DNA from: Phycisphaeraceae bacterium
GTDB taxonomy: Bacteria > Planctomycetota > Phycisphaerae > Phycisphaerales > UBA1924
Length of the DNA: 64,000 nt
Direction of reading: 5' to 3'
Assembly: GCA_019636535.1 (NCBI GenBank)
Contig: JAHBXK010000010.1
Coordinates: 1 to 64,000 of the forward strand
In this document: piece by piece, positions 17,553 to 26,892 of the stretch
Numbering within the stretch: position 1 is the stretch's first letter
How the letters are laid out: each line of letters opens with the position of its first letter
Notes under the pieces: model-generated
What the model was told of the DNA's origin: nothing
Databases searched by the model: none
The model's input: only the letters and a program-made list of their open reading frames with translations
Made by a program: the position numbers and the translations under genes

Positions 17553-17925
17553 TTGCAGCGACGGCGGGCACGACAGGCCCCTCTTCTTTGGATGCACGGG
17601 TGTGCGGCTGGCCTGGCCGGGCGGGCGTCGGAGGTGAGGCTGGCGGCCGACTCCACTTACAGAAGCACTGTCGCATTCGGTACTTGTGTCTTCGCGGGCA
17701 TTGGGCGGCGTGGGTCGGTTGATAACGGCGGTTTGTTGTCCGTTCGCATGGGCTGGCGGCATGACCGGCGGGATCGCAGACCGGATTCGGATGGGCGGTG
17801 CAAGGTTCGGGCCCGGGTGTGCAAGTCCTGAGGTAGTCTGTGTGCATGTCCGATCGTTTTGGGCATGGGGTGGCCCCGCACGCGTTGGTCGCGTGCGGCG
17901 AGCGATACGACGAGGAGCGAAGTAC
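17553..17925. other. Intergenic region before large repeat protein
   Basis: No gene is supported. A perfect 7-bp hairpin GCACGCG-TTGGT-CGCGTGC (17878-17896) lies 30 bases before the next ATG, followed by GAGGAG as ribosome-binding site. The hairpin has no T run, so it may tune translation rather than end transcription. Confidence 0.4.
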
Positions 17926-20900
17926 ATGAATGCGGCACAGTTCACGAACGATCAGCGCTTGAGCATCGGTGGCATGGCGGGGCGTGGGTTTGCTCGCGTT
18001 GCGGTTTGGAGCGCGCTTGCGTGCCTGGGTCTGACGGGCGGGAGCGCGATCGGGCAGGTGGTCGTGAGCGGGCTGGTTCACTCGCCGCTGGGCGATGCGA
18101 GTTTGTCCGTGCTCGCGGATGACCCGCGGGCGTTGCTCGTGACGGGGATCGGCGCGGGCGGACCGGGCGGGCACCCGGTGGACGGCGTGAGCATCCATCA
18201 CGACACGGTGAATGGCTTGGCGTGCGACATCGACCTGCGCGGTCCGTTGACCGTGGGCGGTGCGGCGTGCCGGGTGGACTTCAGCGACAAGACGCCGGTG
18301 ATCAAGGGTTCCGCGCTGTTCACGAACGCGGGGTCGGAGTTGATGACGATCGCCGTGGACTTCTCGCCGATCGGCTCACCGAACGGTGTGTCGTGGGTGA
18401 TGCACGATCTTGCGGGGAAGGAAGTGGCACGCGGGCAGACCGCGGTGCTTGCGCTTGCGTGCACGGCCGGGGTGGACCACCTCGTGCAGACGGGCGGGGG
18501 CGGACTGCCGCCGGGCCCGACGCCAGCCGCGTTCTTTCGCATCGGGAGCATCGAAGGGAGTCACGGGAAGGGGATTCGCGTGTCACTGCCGGGCGGAGTG
18601 TTTCGCATCGGCGGATTGACGACCGTGCCGGTGGAAGGGGTTCATGCGATCTCGTTCGGGCCGATCATCTGCATCACGGAGCCTTGCCCGACGTGGCCGG
18701 GCGGGTGGAACACGATCTCGTCGATGCACGTGACGGCGGCTTCGCCGGCGGGGACGGGTGATGGAACGCTGCTGGTGCGGAACGCGGCGACGACGGCCTC
18801 GAGCCGGGCCAGGAAGGGCGATGCGATCAGCCTGATCGGATTCGCGCGGCACGCGGTGCCGGCCTGGGGGACGGCAGGGGCGGTGCTGGGTGAACCTTGC
18901 GCGGCGGCGTTTCCGCCTGGGTGCGACTGGGACGCGGTGAGCATGGTGGTTTCGCACGCGCCCGGTCAGGAGAGCGGGGTGGTGCTGGACATGGAGCGGT
19001 CGCTTGCGCTGTGCTGCGGCGACTCGGACGGCGACGGACGCGAAGACCGCATGGCCACCGTGGTGAGCGTCTCGGCGACGGCGACGTACAACCCGGCGGG
19101 CGGGGGCACGCCGGTGCTGACGGTGAGGAAGCGGGGCTTTGTCAATGATGCAGCGCTTCTCGATTGGTACAAGTTTGAAGTTCGTCCTGATCCGGTGACG
19201 GGGAGGCCGTCGCATTTGTTCGACGCGTCTTCGCGCGGGGCTTCGAGCGCTCTGGTCGAGGCGGTGAGCGAGACGGGCGTCGTGGTCGGCTCGACGGTTG
19301 TGGGTCCGGACGATCCGGTGACGTTCGCGACGTGCGGCACGCCGGGGTCGATCACGTATATCGGAACGTGCGATGCAGAGGGTCGGCTGAGCGTGCTGAC
19401 GTGCGATCCTTCGACGGTTTGCATCTTTCATGACGGCACGGCGGCGGTGGGTGTGCATCACGTGGTGTTCAGCCCGCTTGGCGCAACCGAGCCCGCGGGA
19501 CCGGTGGCACGGTGCGAGATCTCTGGCACGGACCTGATTTCAACCGCCGTCAGCAATCTGCACACGCAGGTGCCGGTGATCTGGGGCGGCAGGCCGACGG
19601 TGCCGCTGGGCGGCGCGAGCGTGAGCGTGGGCGATTCGGGTGAGTTGGTGGTCGGGGGCTGCTGCCTGGGCTCGAGCGGGGAGGACGGAGTGGAGATCCG
19701 GTTTGACAGTGCGCACGGGGCGGGTGTGTGCGTGGATCTGAAGCCGCTGCTGGACTCGCCGGCGGCGGAGCGCGGGATCACGATCAGCACGACGCATGTG
19801 GAGTACCAGACGACCAACCGGGTGCACATTCAGCCGGTGGCGGGCGGCGGATTCATGGAGATGATCGACCTGTCGGAGTTCGAGGTGGTTTCGTTCTCGT
19901 GGCGGGCGCTAAGCCCTGATCGTGTTGAGTTGGCTTCGGGGACGATCATGGGGCCGGTGGCGGTGTGGACGATCACGCCGTCGAACCCGGCGGCGGCGAC
20001 CTTGAACAAGTGCTATTGGCGAACGGGGGGGCCGTCTCCGGACGCGACTTCGACGGCGCTGCGGCCGGCGAGCCAGGGCTTCTTTGACATCGTGAGCGTC
20101 TCGGGGTTGGCCCCAGCGCCGATCGGTGGTGTTGCGTACCTGGAGTACACGCCGGAGCGCTGCCCGTTGTGCCCGCCTCCGCCGTCGGAATCGACGGGCT
20201 CGATCCGGGTGCAGGCGAAGGGTGTCGGCTCGCTGCATCTGTCTCGGGCGGTGGTTGGCATGGAGATCACGGATCCGACGGGCGTTTCGCCGCCGAGCAG
20301 GGCGCGGTGCGAGGGACTCGGAAGGGCGGTGGTGGTGGCGCACGATACAGCGCACCTGGGCCGGAGCATCAAGGCGACCGGCCTTGGCTCGTCGGGCGAG
20401 GATGGCGTGCTCATCAGTTTCTTTGAGCCTGGGGCGAATCCGCCGCCGTCGCAGGTGTCGTTCGGTCTGTGCGGGAGTTCCGGTGCTTGGAGTTGGGGAG
20501 AAACCAATCCACCAACATGGCCGGCCGGCGGGGGTGGCGGCGGCGGATACACCGCTCGCTTCGGCAAGTCGCACGAACTGACCGGGCATGTCACGCTGAT
20601 GAAGTTCGAGGTTCTGCCAGACCCGGCGAGCCCAAATCCGGTGGACCAGTATTTCTTTGACGCGACGGGTCGCGGCAGTCTTACGGCAACGGGAAGGCTG
20701 GAGGACGGGAACGGCGTGGAGATTTCGTCGCATGTCATCGATCCGACGACGCCGATTCGGGTTGAGTACTGCACGACTCACCCGTTCAGCATGATGAGCG
20801 CGATGCCCGAGCTCGGTGTCGACCAAGACGGCGGATCGTTCCTGACCCTGCCGAACGTCACCGACGCCTGCTACTCGGTGAGCATTGGGGGCGGTACGCC

Positions 20901-21249
20901 GGTGACGAACGCCCGGCGCGTGAAGTTCACACCGATCGCGCCGACCGTGCCGTACGAGCAGGTGACGCAGGGCATCGTGACGGGCACACACCTGGGGAAC
21001 GCGAGCCTTGGCAACATTCGAGTCTCGAGCGGAACAATCTCGCCGCCGTGCCCGGGCGATTTCAACGATGACGGCGTGGTGGACCTGGCTGACCTGCTCG
21101 ATTTCCTAGGTGCGTGGAACCCGAGTTTGGGACAGAACGTCCCGCCGGGCACGGGCGGGGACATCAACGGGGACGGCGTGGTTGACCTTGCGGACCTCTT
21201 GGACTTCCTCGGCGCGTGGAATCCGAATCTGGGTGCAACGTGCCCGTGA
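17926..21249 (+). CDS. Large secreted repeat protein with dockerin-like tail, function unknown
   Basis: A 1,107-residue protein that I do not recognise beyond its ends. The signal segment is VAVWSALACLGLTGGSAIGQ. The body contains at least three related blocks, marked by GGHPVDGVSIHHDTVNGLAC, LGSSGEDGVEIRFDSAHG and LGSSGEDGVLISFFEPG, each followed by a cysteine and beta-rich text. Lines such as LLDWYKFEVRPDPVTGRPSH and LMKFEVLPDPASPNPVDQYF repeat a second motif with FDA(S/T)xRG after it. The C-terminus has two dockerin-like repeats (GDFNDDGVVDLADLLDFLGA, GDINGDGVVDLADLLDFLGA) and ends ATCP. The ATG at 17926 is chosen for the GAGGAG upstream. It is the third consecutive gene with this tail. 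Confidence 0.75.
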   Translation: MNAAQFTNDQRLSIGGMAGRGFARVAVWSALACLGLTGGSAIGQVVVSGLVHSPLGDASLSVLADDPRALLVTGIGAGGPGGHPVDGVSIHHDTVNGLACDIDLRGPLTVGGAACRVDFSDKTPVIKGSALFTNAGSELMTIAVDFSPIGSPNGVSWVMHDLAGKEVARGQTAVLALACTAGVDHLVQTGGGGLPPGPTPAAFFRIGSIEGSHGKGIRVSLPGGVFRIGGLTTVPVEGVHAISFGPIICITEPCPTWPGGWNTISSMHVTAASPAGTGDGTLLVRNAATTASSRARKGDAISLIGFARHAVPAWGTAGAVLGEPCAAAFPPGCDWDAVSMVVSHAPGQESGVVLDMERSLALCCGDSDGDGREDRMATVVSVSATATYNPAGGGTPVLTVRKRGFVNDAALLDWYKFEVRPDPVTGRPSHLFDASSRGASSALVEAVSETGVVVGSTVVGPDDPVTFATCGTPGSITYIGTCDAEGRLSVLTCDPSTVCIFHDGTAAVGVHHVVFSPLGATEPAGPVARCEISGTDLISTAVSNLHTQVPVIWGGRPTVPLGGASVSVGDSGELVVGGCCLGSSGEDGVEIRFDSAHGAGVCVDLKPLLDSPAAERGITISTTHVEYQTTNRVHIQPVAGGGFMEMIDLSEFEVVSFSWRALSPDRVELASGTIMGPVAVWTITPSNPAAATLNKCYWRTGGPSPDATSTALRPASQGFFDIVSVSGLAPAPIGGVAYLEYTPERCPLCPPPPSESTGSIRVQAKGVGSLHLSRAVVGMEITDPTGVSPPSRARCEGLGRAVVVAHDTAHLGRSIKATGLGSSGEDGVLISFFEPGANPPPSQVSFGLCGSSGAWSWGETNPPTWPAGGGGGGGYTARFGKSHELTGHVTLMKFEVLPDPASPNPVDQYFFDATGRGSLTATGRLEDGNGVEISSHVIDPTTPIRVEYCTTHPFSMMSAMPELGVDQDGGSFLTLPNVTDACYSVSIGGGTPVTNARRVKFTPIAPTVPYEQVTQGIVTGTHLGNASLGNIRVSSGTISPPCPGDFNDDGVVDLADLLDFLGAWNPSLGQNVPPGTGGDINGDGVVDLADLLDFLGAWNPNLGATCP

Positions 21250-21307
21250 GTGGGTTCATCTGCTGACTGGGTTGTGCGGTGCGGACCTTCGCCGAGACGG
21301 CGATCGG

Positions 21308-22072
21308 TCAGTCGATCTGGATCGTCGCGAGTCGCTGGATGAACGCGTCGGCTCCCGCCGTGAGGAGCGGCTCGGCGGGGAAGGTGTGGCCGACGGCGAT
21401 GACGAAGAGCCCGGCAGCGCGGGCGGCGCGGACGCCGGTGGGCGAGTCTTCGATGGCGGCGCATCGTCGGCGCGCGTCGGCGGACTGGCCCACGCCGAGG
21501 GTGGCGGCGGCCTTGATATAGCCTTCGGGGTCGGGCTTGTTTCGGGTGACGTCGTCAGCGCAGACGACGGCGCGGAGCGTGGGGTTGTCCACGTCGATGG
21601 GCAACCCGATGGCACGGAGCATGGGGACGATGGTGTTGCGGACCGTGCCGGTGCAAAGACCGACGGGTCGGAGCGCGGCCGTTCGGCGGACGGTTTCGAT
21701 CGAGCCGGGGTGGACCGTGAATCGCTGTTCCTGAATGCCGCGGAGCATGAGGCTCTGCTTGGTGGCGAGCATGTCGGCCATGTGCGCATCGGAGAGTGGT
21801 TGATCGTGCCCGCTCACTCGGGCGATCATGCGGAAGGCGTGCTCGTCGCCGTTGCCGACGATGTGGTTGATGAACAGGTCGTGGCCGAAGTCCCAGCCGC
21901 GGGGGCGGACCGTCTCGCGGATGGCCCAGGCGTGCATGGGCTCGGAGTCGGTGAGGACGCCGTCGAAGTCGAACACGACCGCGTCGAAGGAAGCGAGGGC
22001 GGGCGGGCGCGGAAGATCGCTCTGCGCGGGCGATGAGGTTTGGGTGGAGTTGGTGACGGGGGCGCGGTTCAC
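21308..22072 (-). CDS. HAD-family hydrolase, beta-phosphoglucomutase-like
   Basis: Predicted phosphatase or phosphomutase of the haloacid dehalogenase family. Motif I is VVFDFDGVLTDSEPMH, motif II is around LCTGTVRNTI, and motifs III/IV are NKPDPEGYIKAA and AIEDSPTGVRAARAAG. A cap domain sits between motifs I and II. The substrate is likely a small phosphorylated sugar or acid but cannot be told. The start is uncertain: the frame runs to an ATG at 22285, overlapping ogt, but the first ~70 residues are Pro/Arg-rich and unlike the family. I use the GTG at 22072. It is divergent from ogt. Confidence 0.82.
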   Translation of the reverse strand: MNRAPVTNSTQTSSPAQSDLPRPPALASFDAVVFDFDGVLTDSEPMHAWAIRETVRPRGWDFGHDLFINHIVGNGDEHAFRMIARVSGHDQPLSDAHMADMLATKQSLMLRGIQEQRFTVHPGSIETVRRTAALRPVGLCTGTVRNTIVPMLRAIGLPIDVDNPTLRAVVCADDVTRNKPDPEGYIKAAATLGVGQSADARRRCAAIEDSPTGVRAARAAGLFVIAVGHTFPAEPLLTAGADAFIQRLATIQID

Positions 22073-22251
22073 TCGCGAGTGTACGGGTGGGGATGGAGCG
22101 GGGATCGCGCGCGGTCGTTGTCGATTGCGTGGCGGGCGCTGTCTACCGACACGCGGCAGCACGCGTGACGGACCGGGCGGAGCGTCGGCGAGTGCGCGGC
22201 TGTGTCGGTTGGCGAGGTCGACAGCGCATCGGGCCGTAGACTCGGCCCGCG

Positions 22252-22977
22252 ATGTCTGAAGCGATGATGAGCACGGCGGGATCAACGGCGAAGCGCAGCG
22301 CTGCGCGGGCTGCGGACGATCGGTCCGCGGGCGTGCGCGAGGAGGTGTTGAACGTTGTGGCGTGGGCGGCGGAGCAGCCGCTGGCGTGCAACGCGTCGGT
22401 GGATCCGATCCTGACGCGGGCGATCGACACGCCGCTGGGCGTGATGGTGGCGGGGGCCTGCCGCGACGGGCTGTGCCTGCTGGAGTTCGCGGATCGGCGG
22501 GCGCTGCCGGTGGAATCGCGGGAACTCAGCCGCGTGCTGGGGCGTGCGATCGTGGCGGAGGTGACGGCGGACGGTGAGCGGATTGATTCCGCGGCTGCGC
22601 GGAACCCGCACTCGGTGGAGCACCTGGACCTTGCGCAGCGGGAACTGGAGGCGTACTTCGCGGGAGTGCTCACGGACTTTTCGGTGACGCTGTTCATGCC
22701 GGGCTCGGCGTTCGAGCGTCGGGTGTGGACGGCGTTGCAGCAGATTCGGTACGGGCAGACGACCAGTTACGGCCGGTTGGCTTTCAAGTTGGGTGTGCCG
22801 GGGGCTGCGCGGGCGGTGGGCAGGTCGAACGGCCGCAACCGGATCGCGATCGTCGTGCCGTGTCACCGCGTGATCCAGGAGGACGGGACGCTCGGCGGCT
22901 ACGGCGGGGGGCTGGATCGCAAGCAGAAGTTGCTGGCGTTGGAGCGGGACGGGGCGAGCCAGGGTCGGCTGTTCTAG
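22252..22977 (+). CDS. ogt: Methylated-DNA--protein-cysteine methyltransferase
   Basis: Suicide DNA-repair enzyme that moves the alkyl group from O6-alkylguanine to its own cysteine. The active site is IVVPCHRVIQEDGTLGGYGG, and the DNA-binding helix region is WTALQQIRYGQTTSYGRLA followed by RAVGRSNGRN. The N-terminal Ogt-like domain (TPLGVMVAGACRDGLCLLEF) is present. At 241 residues it is longer than usual because of an Ala-rich leader of about 40 residues and extra residues in the N-terminal domain. There is no AraC-type part as in Ada. The stop codon shares the palindrome CTAG with the stop of the convergent gene. Confidence 0.93.
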   Translation: MSEAMMSTAGSTAKRSAARAADDRSAGVREEVLNVVAWAAEQPLACNASVDPILTRAIDTPLGVMVAGACRDGLCLLEFADRRALPVESRELSRVLGRAIVAEVTADGERIDSAAARNPHSVEHLDLAQRELEAYFAGVLTDFSVTLFMPGSAFERRVWTALQQIRYGQTTSYGRLAFKLGVPGAARAVGRSNGRNRIAIVVPCHRVIQEDGTLGGYGGGLDRKQKLLALERDGASQGRLF

Positions 22978-23504
22978 TTCAGCGAGAGGTTCGTGGCGAT
23001 GTAGATCGCCAACAGCCATGCGATCAATACAGCGAAGAGGAGCCACCTGTGGCGTAGATCCGTTCGGTAGGCGGAAATCTGCGCCGGATGTCGGAAGACC
23101 AGACCGCTACGACTGCATCGGGGGCATCGAGAGCGTGGCGGGGGTATCGATGTCGGGAGATGGCGACGGCCGCAAGCGGTGCATAGACAGAACCAGTCGC
23201 CGGACGGCCAATCGTCAGGGCATCGGGCGTTCTCCGTTCGACGAACATCTGCTTCGCCAGCCAGTTCACCAGCGTGAATCAGAAAGCGAATCGCCGATCG
23301 CGCCTCGTCGGCTTGCCGTGTGGGTACGACCAACGTGAACGCGCCGTGGTCGTCCGGTTCGGCCTTCGGAGCGTCCACGATCAGCCTGTGGACTTCGCAT
23401 TCGATCAAGCACCGATCGAGGAGCGCTGACAGGTTCCCGGCCACTTCCTGGCATTCCGTCGTCGCCACTACGACCGCGGCCGGCTGGATCGTTGTGCGAG
23501 ACAT
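22974..23504 (-). CDS. DUF2007-like protein with zinc ribbon and C-terminal membrane anchor
   Basis: A 176-residue protein. The first ~90 residues look like the small DUF2007 alpha/beta fold (VVVATTECQEVAGNLSALLD, then ADEARSAIRFLIHAGEL). A zinc-ribbon follows, with FCLCTACGRRHLP and RCPRCSRSG, then one membrane helix close to the end (WLLFAVLIAWLLAIYIATNL). The next gene upstream (23568-24239) has the same order of parts, so the two are likely paralogues in one operon with a 63-base gap. The ATG at 23504 is preferred to one at 23546. Function unknown; a small signal-sensing or protein-quality role is only a guess. Confidence 0.65.
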   Translation of the reverse strand: MSRTTIQPAAVVVATTECQEVAGNLSALLDRCLIECEVHRLIVDAPKAEPDDHGAFTLVVPTRQADEARSAIRFLIHAGELAGEADVRRTENARCPDDWPSGDWFCLCTACGRRHLPTSIPPPRSRCPRCSRSGLVFRHPAQISAYRTDLRHRWLLFAVLIAWLLAIYIATNLSLN

Positions 23505-23567
23505 CTTCACGGCTCCAATGACTCGAACTCGGATCGGAAGTCGCACCTACTGATCGAGACACGCGCC

Positions 23568-24239
23568 CTACCAAAAGATCAACAGCGTGATGATCAAGCC
23601 GATGACAACGATCCACGTCGCGGTCACCCACACATTACGTTTGGGAATCTGAGAGGTCGGATCGACGAAGTACGGGGGCTTGACGCCGTCGGATCTCGCC
23701 GCGGCCGCCTCAAGACCACCGATCGGCGCAGCGGCCTCGCCTTCGCAGACCGGGCAGATCGTCTGGTCGTCCTCATCGCTCAGGTCGGTGCCGCAGCGCA
23801 CGCAGCGTGGGGTCAGGTCGGCCATCGGTTCCAGGTCGCCGCACTCTGGGCAGCGGAACGGTGGGGCCAGGCCGCGCAGGCTGTAACCGCACGATCGGCA
23901 ACAGAGCGCAGCGCGGAGACGGCCCTGTGCGTCGAGTTCGGGTTGGGGGTCTGCGTCGCGACGGCCGGGTTCATCATCCGAGTCTTCGGTGTCCGCATCG
24001 TCGGATCGCCGCTCGCGCTGCCAGGCTTCGAGCATCGAGCGGGCGGTCTCCAACTGCCCACGGCGGACCTGCACGCGCGCGGGGACGAACGTCGGCATTT
24101 CCCACTGCAGCATCGCCCCGGCGGTGGCGAAGACGAACGCGTCGATGCCCTCAGCGCGCAGTCGGCCGGCGATGATGGCGGCCTGCATCTCGGTCGGCAC
24201 GCTGATGAGATCGACGAGTTGGTCGGGGTCCTTGGCCAT
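23568..24239 (-). CDS. DUF2007 domain protein with two zinc ribbons and membrane anchor
   Basis: A 223-residue protein. The N-terminal domain (DLISVPTEMQAAIIAGRLRA, then VFATAGAM and VPARVQVRRGQLETARSML) is a good match to the DUF2007 type of small putative signalling domain. An acidic linker (DADTEDSDDEPG) leads to two zinc-ribbon units, CCRSCGYSLRG...CPECG and CVRCGTDLS...CPVCEG. A single C-terminal helix (VWVTATWIVVIGLIITLLIF) anchors it with the bulk in the cytoplasm. The ATG at 24239 is used; the open frame upstream overlaps the divergent FIST gene. It resembles its downstream neighbour in layout. Confidence 0.75.
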   Translation of the reverse strand: MAKDPDQLVDLISVPTEMQAAIIAGRLRAEGIDAFVFATAGAMLQWEMPTFVPARVQVRRGQLETARSMLEAWQRERRSDDADTEDSDDEPGRRDADPQPELDAQGRLRAALCCRSCGYSLRGLAPPFRCPECGDLEPMADLTPRCVRCGTDLSDEDDQTICPVCEGEAAAPIGGLEAAAARSDGVKPPYFVDPTSQIPKRNVWVTATWIVVIGLIITLLIFW

Positions 24240-24288
24240 CGGGGCGTCTAAGACTACCACGGCGTGCGCGGGCGTACAGTCGTTTGTG

Positions 24289-25755
24289 ATGGGCGAGAAC
24301 CAGCGCGAATCTCGGGAAGGCGGGCGGGAACGCCCAGCGCAGCGCCGGAAGAAGGGCCAGGGCCCAGCGCTGGCGTCATCGCTCTCGGGCCACCTCGATG
24401 CCAAGCAGGCGGCGACGCAGGTTGCCCGGCAGTGCCTGGAGCAGTTGGCACGGCGGGGTGGGGGTGGGGGCGGGGGGGGCGATGCCTGCGACGTGGCCTT
24501 CATGTTCTTCTCGCGTCACCACGTTGAGGCCGCGCGGGACCTGATCCGCGTGGTGCGGGGCGAGTTGCGGCCGCGCACGCTCGTGAGCGTGTCGGCCGAG
24601 GCGGTGATCGGTGGGGAGGCGGAACTGGAGCGGCAGCCGGGCGTGTCGCTCTTGGCGATGAGCCTGCCGGGCGTGCGGACCAAGGCCTTCAAGGTTGAGG
24701 AACTCCCCGGGCCGCTGATCGACGCCGAGAACGTGCCGGAGGAGCGGCTGCGTCGGATCGGGCACGAGGCGGGCTTCGATGAGGATCACCGGGGGACGAT
24801 CCTGCTGGCCGATCCTTTCAGCGTGCCGGTGGTGACGATGCTGCCCGTCCTGATGCGCGCGCGGGACGTGTGCGTCGCCTTCGATCCGCACGCGCAGGAC
24901 GGCAACGCCCGGCCGCGAAGGCGGACACCGATCTTCGGCGGGATGGCGTCGGCGGCGGGGCGCGCTGGGGGGAACGTGCTGGCGCTGAACGATTCGATCT
25001 TCACTTCGGGCGGCGTGGGGGTGTCGTTCTCCGGCGCGATGCGGATCGACACGGTCTTGTCGCAGGGGTGCAGGCCGATCGGCCAGCCGATGGTGATCAC
25101 CGGGGGCAAGGGCCAGTTGATCACGCACCTGGGCGGCCGGCCGGTGCTGCACGTCCTGAGCGAGCTGCTCGACTCGCTGGAAGAGGACGTGAAGGAACAG
25201 GTCCGCAAGGGGCTGTTCCTGGGGCGGGCGATCAGCGAGTACAAGGACCGCTTCGGCCGCGACGACTTCCTGATCCGCAACATCGTGGGCGTGGAGCAGT
25301 CGATGGGCGCGATCGCGGTGGGCGATCTTCTGCGCATCGGGCAGACGGTGCAGTTCCACGTGCGCGACCGCAAGACGGCCAGCGAGGACCTGGCGATGCT
25401 GCTGGACGCGCAGCAGTTGCACGATCGGCCCGCGGGGGGCGTGCTGTTCACCTGCAACGGACGGGGCACGCGTCTGTTCGAGAAGCCCAACCACGATGCG
25501 GCGATGATCGCGCGCGCTTTCGCCCCCGAGAACCCGGCGATGTCGGCGGGGCCGATGAAGGCGAAGATGGGTCGGGAGATGGCGCCGAGCGCTGCGGCGT
25601 TGGGAGAGGGGACCGAGCCGAGTGAGACGAACGGGCCGGGTGGGCCGATGCCGCTGGCGGGGTTCTTCGCGGCGGGTGAGATCGGCCCGATCGGGGACGA
25701 GGTCTTCCTGCACGGGCAGACGGCGTGTTTGGGGCTCTTCCGCGGGGCGGAGTGA
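24289..25755 (+). CDS. FIST domain sensory protein
   Basis: A 488-residue protein with FIST-N and FIST-C domains, proposed sensor folds for small ligands such as amino acids. FIST-N runs from about residue 60 (DVAFMFFSRHHVEAARDLIR) through SGGVGVSFSGAMRIDTVLSQ. FIST-C follows (GRAISEYKDRFGRDDFLIRN, VGDLLRIGQTVQFHVRDRKT, GVLFTCNGRGTRLF). The end EIGPIGDEVFLHGQTACLGL is the classic FIST-C finish. There is no kinase or cyclase output domain and no membrane segment, so it may act through a partner. A poly-Gly run lies near residue 60 over a G-rich DNA tract. It is divergent from the DUF2007 gene. Confidence 0.88.
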   Translation: MGENQRESREGGRERPAQRRKKGQGPALASSLSGHLDAKQAATQVARQCLEQLARRGGGGGGGGDACDVAFMFFSRHHVEAARDLIRVVRGELRPRTLVSVSAEAVIGGEAELERQPGVSLLAMSLPGVRTKAFKVEELPGPLIDAENVPEERLRRIGHEAGFDEDHRGTILLADPFSVPVVTMLPVLMRARDVCVAFDPHAQDGNARPRRRTPIFGGMASAAGRAGGNVLALNDSIFTSGGVGVSFSGAMRIDTVLSQGCRPIGQPMVITGGKGQLITHLGGRPVLHVLSELLDSLEEDVKEQVRKGLFLGRAISEYKDRFGRDDFLIRNIVGVEQSMGAIAVGDLLRIGQTVQFHVRDRKTASEDLAMLLDAQQLHDRPAGGVLFTCNGRGTRLFEKPNHDAAMIARAFAPENPAMSAGPMKAKMGREMAPSAAALGEGTEPSETNGPGGPMPLAGFFAAGEIGPIGDEVFLHGQTACLGLFRGAE

Positions 25756-25959
25756 AGCGGAAGGCACGTAGGCACGAAGGCACGGAGGGAAGAGAAGATT
25801 GGAACGCAGAGGACTCCGAGTTCCTCAGAGGCGTCCAGAGGGAAGATTGGGCTCGGCACTCCCAACTCGGCACTCTGCACTTGCCACCCCTTCGTGCCTT
25901 CCCCGCTTTGCCGCTTTGCTGCTTTGCTGCTTTGCTGCGATGGCCCTTTGGCCGTTTGC
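25756..25959. repeat. Intergenic repeat tract with GGCACGAA and CTTTGCTG units
   Basis: After the FIST stop lie units GGCACGTAGGCACGAAGGCACGG (25763-25785), then AACGCAGAGGACTCCGAG, close to the reverse complement of the repeats at 1-92. At 25905-25940 there are tandem copies of GCTTTGCTG. Both parts recur in other gaps between 28 and 31 kb. No gene is supported. Confidence 0.65.
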
Positions 25960-26724
25960 TCACGCCGCGGCGAGCCGTGGCGTTCCGGTCGGTGCGGCCG
26001 CGCGCTGCGCTGAGCCCATCCGCACCGTGAGCGCATCGGACGGTGGCCCCGCGCGACCGCCGATGCGCGGCACCACGAAGTACGTCACGCTCTCCACCCC
26101 AACCGGGACGCGTCGATCGACGAACGACTTGAAGGGCCGGCCGGTCCGTCGCGAGCCGAGCACGACGGAGCCGCCCACCGATTCGGCGGGCGTGGCGCCC
26201 GTGAAGCCGATCGGGAGCGCCCGCGCGATCGACGAACCGTTCAACGACCGGCGGATCTCGTACGTCACGTTCTCGATGCCGCGCATCTGACGGCCCTCCC
26301 ACGCAACGGTGATGTCGCCCGTCAACGCGCAGAGCGAAGCGCGGACGTTCGTCGGCTTGGAGGGCCGTCGATTCGCGAGCGCTTCCGCGCCCGGTCGCTT
26401 GGCGGGGACGCGCAGCCCCGCAAGCGTGTAGACCACCTCGTCCTCCGTCACCAGCGCCTGTGCCTGCGCTTGCATCACGACGATCGAGGCGGCCTTGCGT
26501 GCGGCCGCGGCTGCGCGGTGGTAGGCGTTGGTCGCAGCGCGGGCCTCCTGCCGGAGTTGCTCCGCGCGGAGACGCGCTTCCTCGGCCACGGTGAGCGTCT
26601 GCTGCGCAGCGGCGAGCGCGGATTCGCTCACACCGATCGCCTCGCGGTGCTCGGCCCACTCGGGTAGGAGGTGGCGGATGAAGGTGAGGGCGGCGGCGGG
26701 GTGCGATGGGAGTTGGCCGTTCAT
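25960..26724 (-). CDS. Helical protein with Fn3-like C-terminal domain, function unknown
   Basis: A 254-residue protein. Residues ~25-100 are Ala/Arg/Glu-rich and strongly helical (LTVAEEARLRAEQLRQEARA). From about residue 125 there is a beta-rich part that looks like a fibronectin type III domain: KPTNVRASLCALTGDITVAW, then YEIRRSLNGSS and VESVTYFVVPRIGGRAGPPS. No signal peptide is seen. The ATG at 26724 has AGGA just upstream; the open frame continues to 27066 only because the 21-bp tandem array there is open in all frames. I do not recognise a family for the whole protein. Confidence 0.55.
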   Translation of the reverse strand: MNGQLPSHPAAALTFIRHLLPEWAEHREAIGVSESALAAAQQTLTVAEEARLRAEQLRQEARAATNAYHRAAAAARKAASIVVMQAQAQALVTEDEVVYTLAGLRVPAKRPGAEALANRRPSKPTNVRASLCALTGDITVAWEGRQMRGIENVTYEIRRSLNGSSIARALPIGFTGATPAESVGGSVVLGSRRTGRPFKSFVDRRVPVGVESVTYFVVPRIGGRAGPPSDALTVRMGSAQRAAAPTGTPRLAAA

Positions 26725-26892
26725 GGTCCTGTTCGCATCGGCCCGCGCGGTGGTGAACTGAAGCGCACCAGACCGCGCAGACCGCACAAACGCGATTTTC
26801 TGACCCGCGGGCCCGTTTCCGGGCCTTTCGGCCCGTCTTCCGAGCCTCTCCGCTGGCCGGTTGAGCCTTCCCAAACCCGGACCGCGCAACAT

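Noticed and set aside
19451-19470. Second CACGTG-centred site as a further parS
   Set aside because: The flanks (CATCACGTGGTG) do not match the parS consensus and it lies inside a coding region.
22974-22977. Convergent genes sharing CTAG as both stop codons
   Set aside because: Compact and real, but a common outcome in dense genomes and of no special meaning.
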